Source: Pseudomonas thermotolerans DSM 14292
GTDB taxonomy: Bacteria; Pseudomonadota; Gammaproteobacteria; Pseudomonadales; Pseudomonadaceae
Reading direction: 5' to 3'
Assembly: GCF_000364625.1 (NCBI RefSeq)
Contig: NZ_KB822600.1
Location: 62,001-126,000, forward strand
Length of the DNA: 64,000 nucleotides
In this document: positions 63,065-64,000 of the stretch, piece after piece
How positions within the stretch are numbered: the first letter of the stretch is position 1
Layout: each line of letters starts with the position of its first letter
Notes under the pieces: model-generated
Databases searched by the model: none
Seen by the model: only the letters and a program-made list of their open reading frames with translations
What the model was told of the DNA's origin: nothing
Position numbers and translations under genes: made by a program

Positions 63065-63904
63065 TCAGGCGCTGGCGGTCCCGGCCGTGGAGTCGAATTC
63101 CCTGCGGTACTGCTCGACCAGGTGCAGGTTGTCGTGCTGCCAGGGGTGGAAGTCGCGGCGGTAAAACTCCAGGTAGGCCTTGACCAGCGGACGCAGGATG
63201 CCGTCCCTGCCCCACAGCCAGCGCAGGCCGTCGCGCCACACCCGCCAGTTCCACAGCAGGCCGTCGCGGCGGAGCATGTGCACCAGGCCCAGGAAGGTGT
63301 CCTTGGTGAAGAAAATGGTGCTCTGCAGCATGGCGCGACGGCGCAGCCAGGGGCTGCCGCAGACCTGCTGGTAGACGTCGAAGGCCACCGCCTTGTGCTC
63401 GGTCTCCTCCAGCGCGTGCCAGCGCCATAGGCGTGCCATCGTCGGGTCGGCACCCTCCAGCCAGCGTGGGTTTCTCAGCAGGGCGTCGGCCATGATCGCG
63501 GTGAGGTGTTCCACCGCGGTGGTGGCGGCCAGCTGCAGCTGCGGCGAGAGGAACTTGCGGACGAAGGCCAGACGCCGACGCAGGGCTCGCTCCAGATGGT
63601 CGATGTCGTAGCCGAGGGCGCGCAGTTGGTTGTTGTAGTCGATGTGCTCGCGGCTGTGGTGACCCTCCTGGCCGATGAAGCCGCGGATCTGCTCCCTGAG
63701 CAGCGGGTCGTCGATCCGCTCGCGGAAGTGGCGCACCGAGTCGATGAAGAAGCGCTCGCCGTCGGGGAACAGCACCGACATGGCGTCGAAGAAGTGGCTC
63801 TTGAAGGCATCGCCGCCGTGCCAGTGGCGGGGCATCGGCTGCGGCAGGCCGAACTCCGGGCGGCGCGGGCGGATTTCCAAGCCTTTAGGTGTGGTGCCGG
63901 TCAT
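63065..63904 (-). CDS. PF10118-type metal-dependent hydrolase
   Basis: A 279-residue helical protein of the predicted metal-dependent hydrolase family. The putative metal ligands are in GFIGQEGHHSREHIDYN and in WHALEETEHKAVAFDVY; VLFPDGERFFIDSVRHFRER is the conserved N-terminal block. The fold resembles ferritin-like di-metal proteins, and the activity is unproven. Start at ATG 63904; a GTG directly upstream (63907) is possible. From 63908 to the window end no gene is seen. Confidence 0.87.
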   Translation of the reverse strand: MTGTTPKGLEIRPRRPEFGLPQPMPRHWHGGDAFKSHFFDAMSVLFPDGERFFIDSVRHFRERIDDPLLREQIRGFIGQEGHHSREHIDYNNQLRALGYDIDHLERALRRRLAFVRKFLSPQLQLAATTAVEHLTAIMADALLRNPRWLEGADPTMARLWRWHALEETEHKAVAFDVYQQVCGSPWLRRRAMLQSTIFFTKDTFLGLVHMLRRDGLLWNWRVWRDGLRWLWGRDGILRPLVKAYLEFYRRDFHPWQHDNLHLVEQYRREFDSTAGTASA

Positions 63905-64000
63905 CACGACTCCCTCGATAATCTGGAACGTCAGTGCCGACTATGCGCTTTGTCGACTCCGGTGACGAAGGCAGATACGGCCAAGTTGCAGGTCATATCC

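Overview
The window is about 64 kb of high-GC gammaproteobacterial chromosome, and both gene order and protein sequences point to the genus Pseudomonas. From the start to about 40 kb the order (rplM-rpsI, petABC, sspAB, dolP-gmhA-yraN-lpoA, rsmI, rnpB, the dcw cluster from mraZ to ftsZ, lpxC, dciA, secA, argJ, mutT-thiE, a two-component pair, yajQ) matches, from memory, the PA4433 to PA4395 segment of P. aeruginosa PAO1. The species is not one I can name from sequence alone. No tRNA, rRNA, CRISPR array or prophage was seen.

1-9.1 kb: the end of the L13/S9 ribosomal operon, the cytochrome bc1 operon petABC, the stringent-starvation pair sspA-sspB, then a leftward block (dolP, gmhA, yraN, lpoA) concerned with the cell envelope, divergent from rsmI. 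9.1-9.5 kb: the RNase P RNA gene with its own promoter. 9.7-27.6 kb: the division and cell-wall cluster. A sigma70 promoter followed at once by three 10-bp-spaced GTGG boxes (the MraZ operator pattern) drives mraZ-rsmH-ftsL-ftsI-murE-murF-mraY-murD-ftsW-murG-murC-ddlB-ftsQ-ftsA-ftsZ, nearly all joined by overlapping start and stop codons, then lpxC with its own promoter and terminator.

27.6-28.6 kb: a 378-bp inverted-repeat-bounded remnant of an ISL3-family insertion sequence sits just after the lpxC terminator, followed by the helicase loader gene dciA. 28.9-40.6 kb: secA, argJ, a GST, a Nudix-ThiE fusion, a cobalamin adenosyltransferase, a histidine kinase / ketopantoate reductase / response-regulator block, the c-di-GMP-binding protein YajQ and two small orphan genes.

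40.6-50.9 kb is more accessory: an acyltransferase, two tiny overlapping genes (a zinc ribbon and DUF2007), a divergent SRAP protein, a chemoreceptor behind a sigma28-type promoter, a periplasmic M48 lipoprotein protease, an SDR, a GDT1-type manganese exporter under a yybP-ykoY manganese riboswitch, rsmC, a hydroxyacid dehydrogenase and a LysE exporter.

50.9-64 kb looks like a lipid or hydrophobic-substrate module: thiolase divergent from an acyl-CoA ligase, a DUF1302-DUF1329 pair (outer membrane and periplasm), a large MalT-type LuxR regulator, an unknown secreted protein divergent from a TetR-type regulator whose 5' end appears frameshifted, an alpha/beta hydrolase and a PF10118-type metal-dependent hydrolase. 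Palindromic candidate operators lie in two of its intergenic regions. This module, the ISL3 remnant and the manganese riboswitch are the parts most worth a second look. Most of the rest is well-known core genome.
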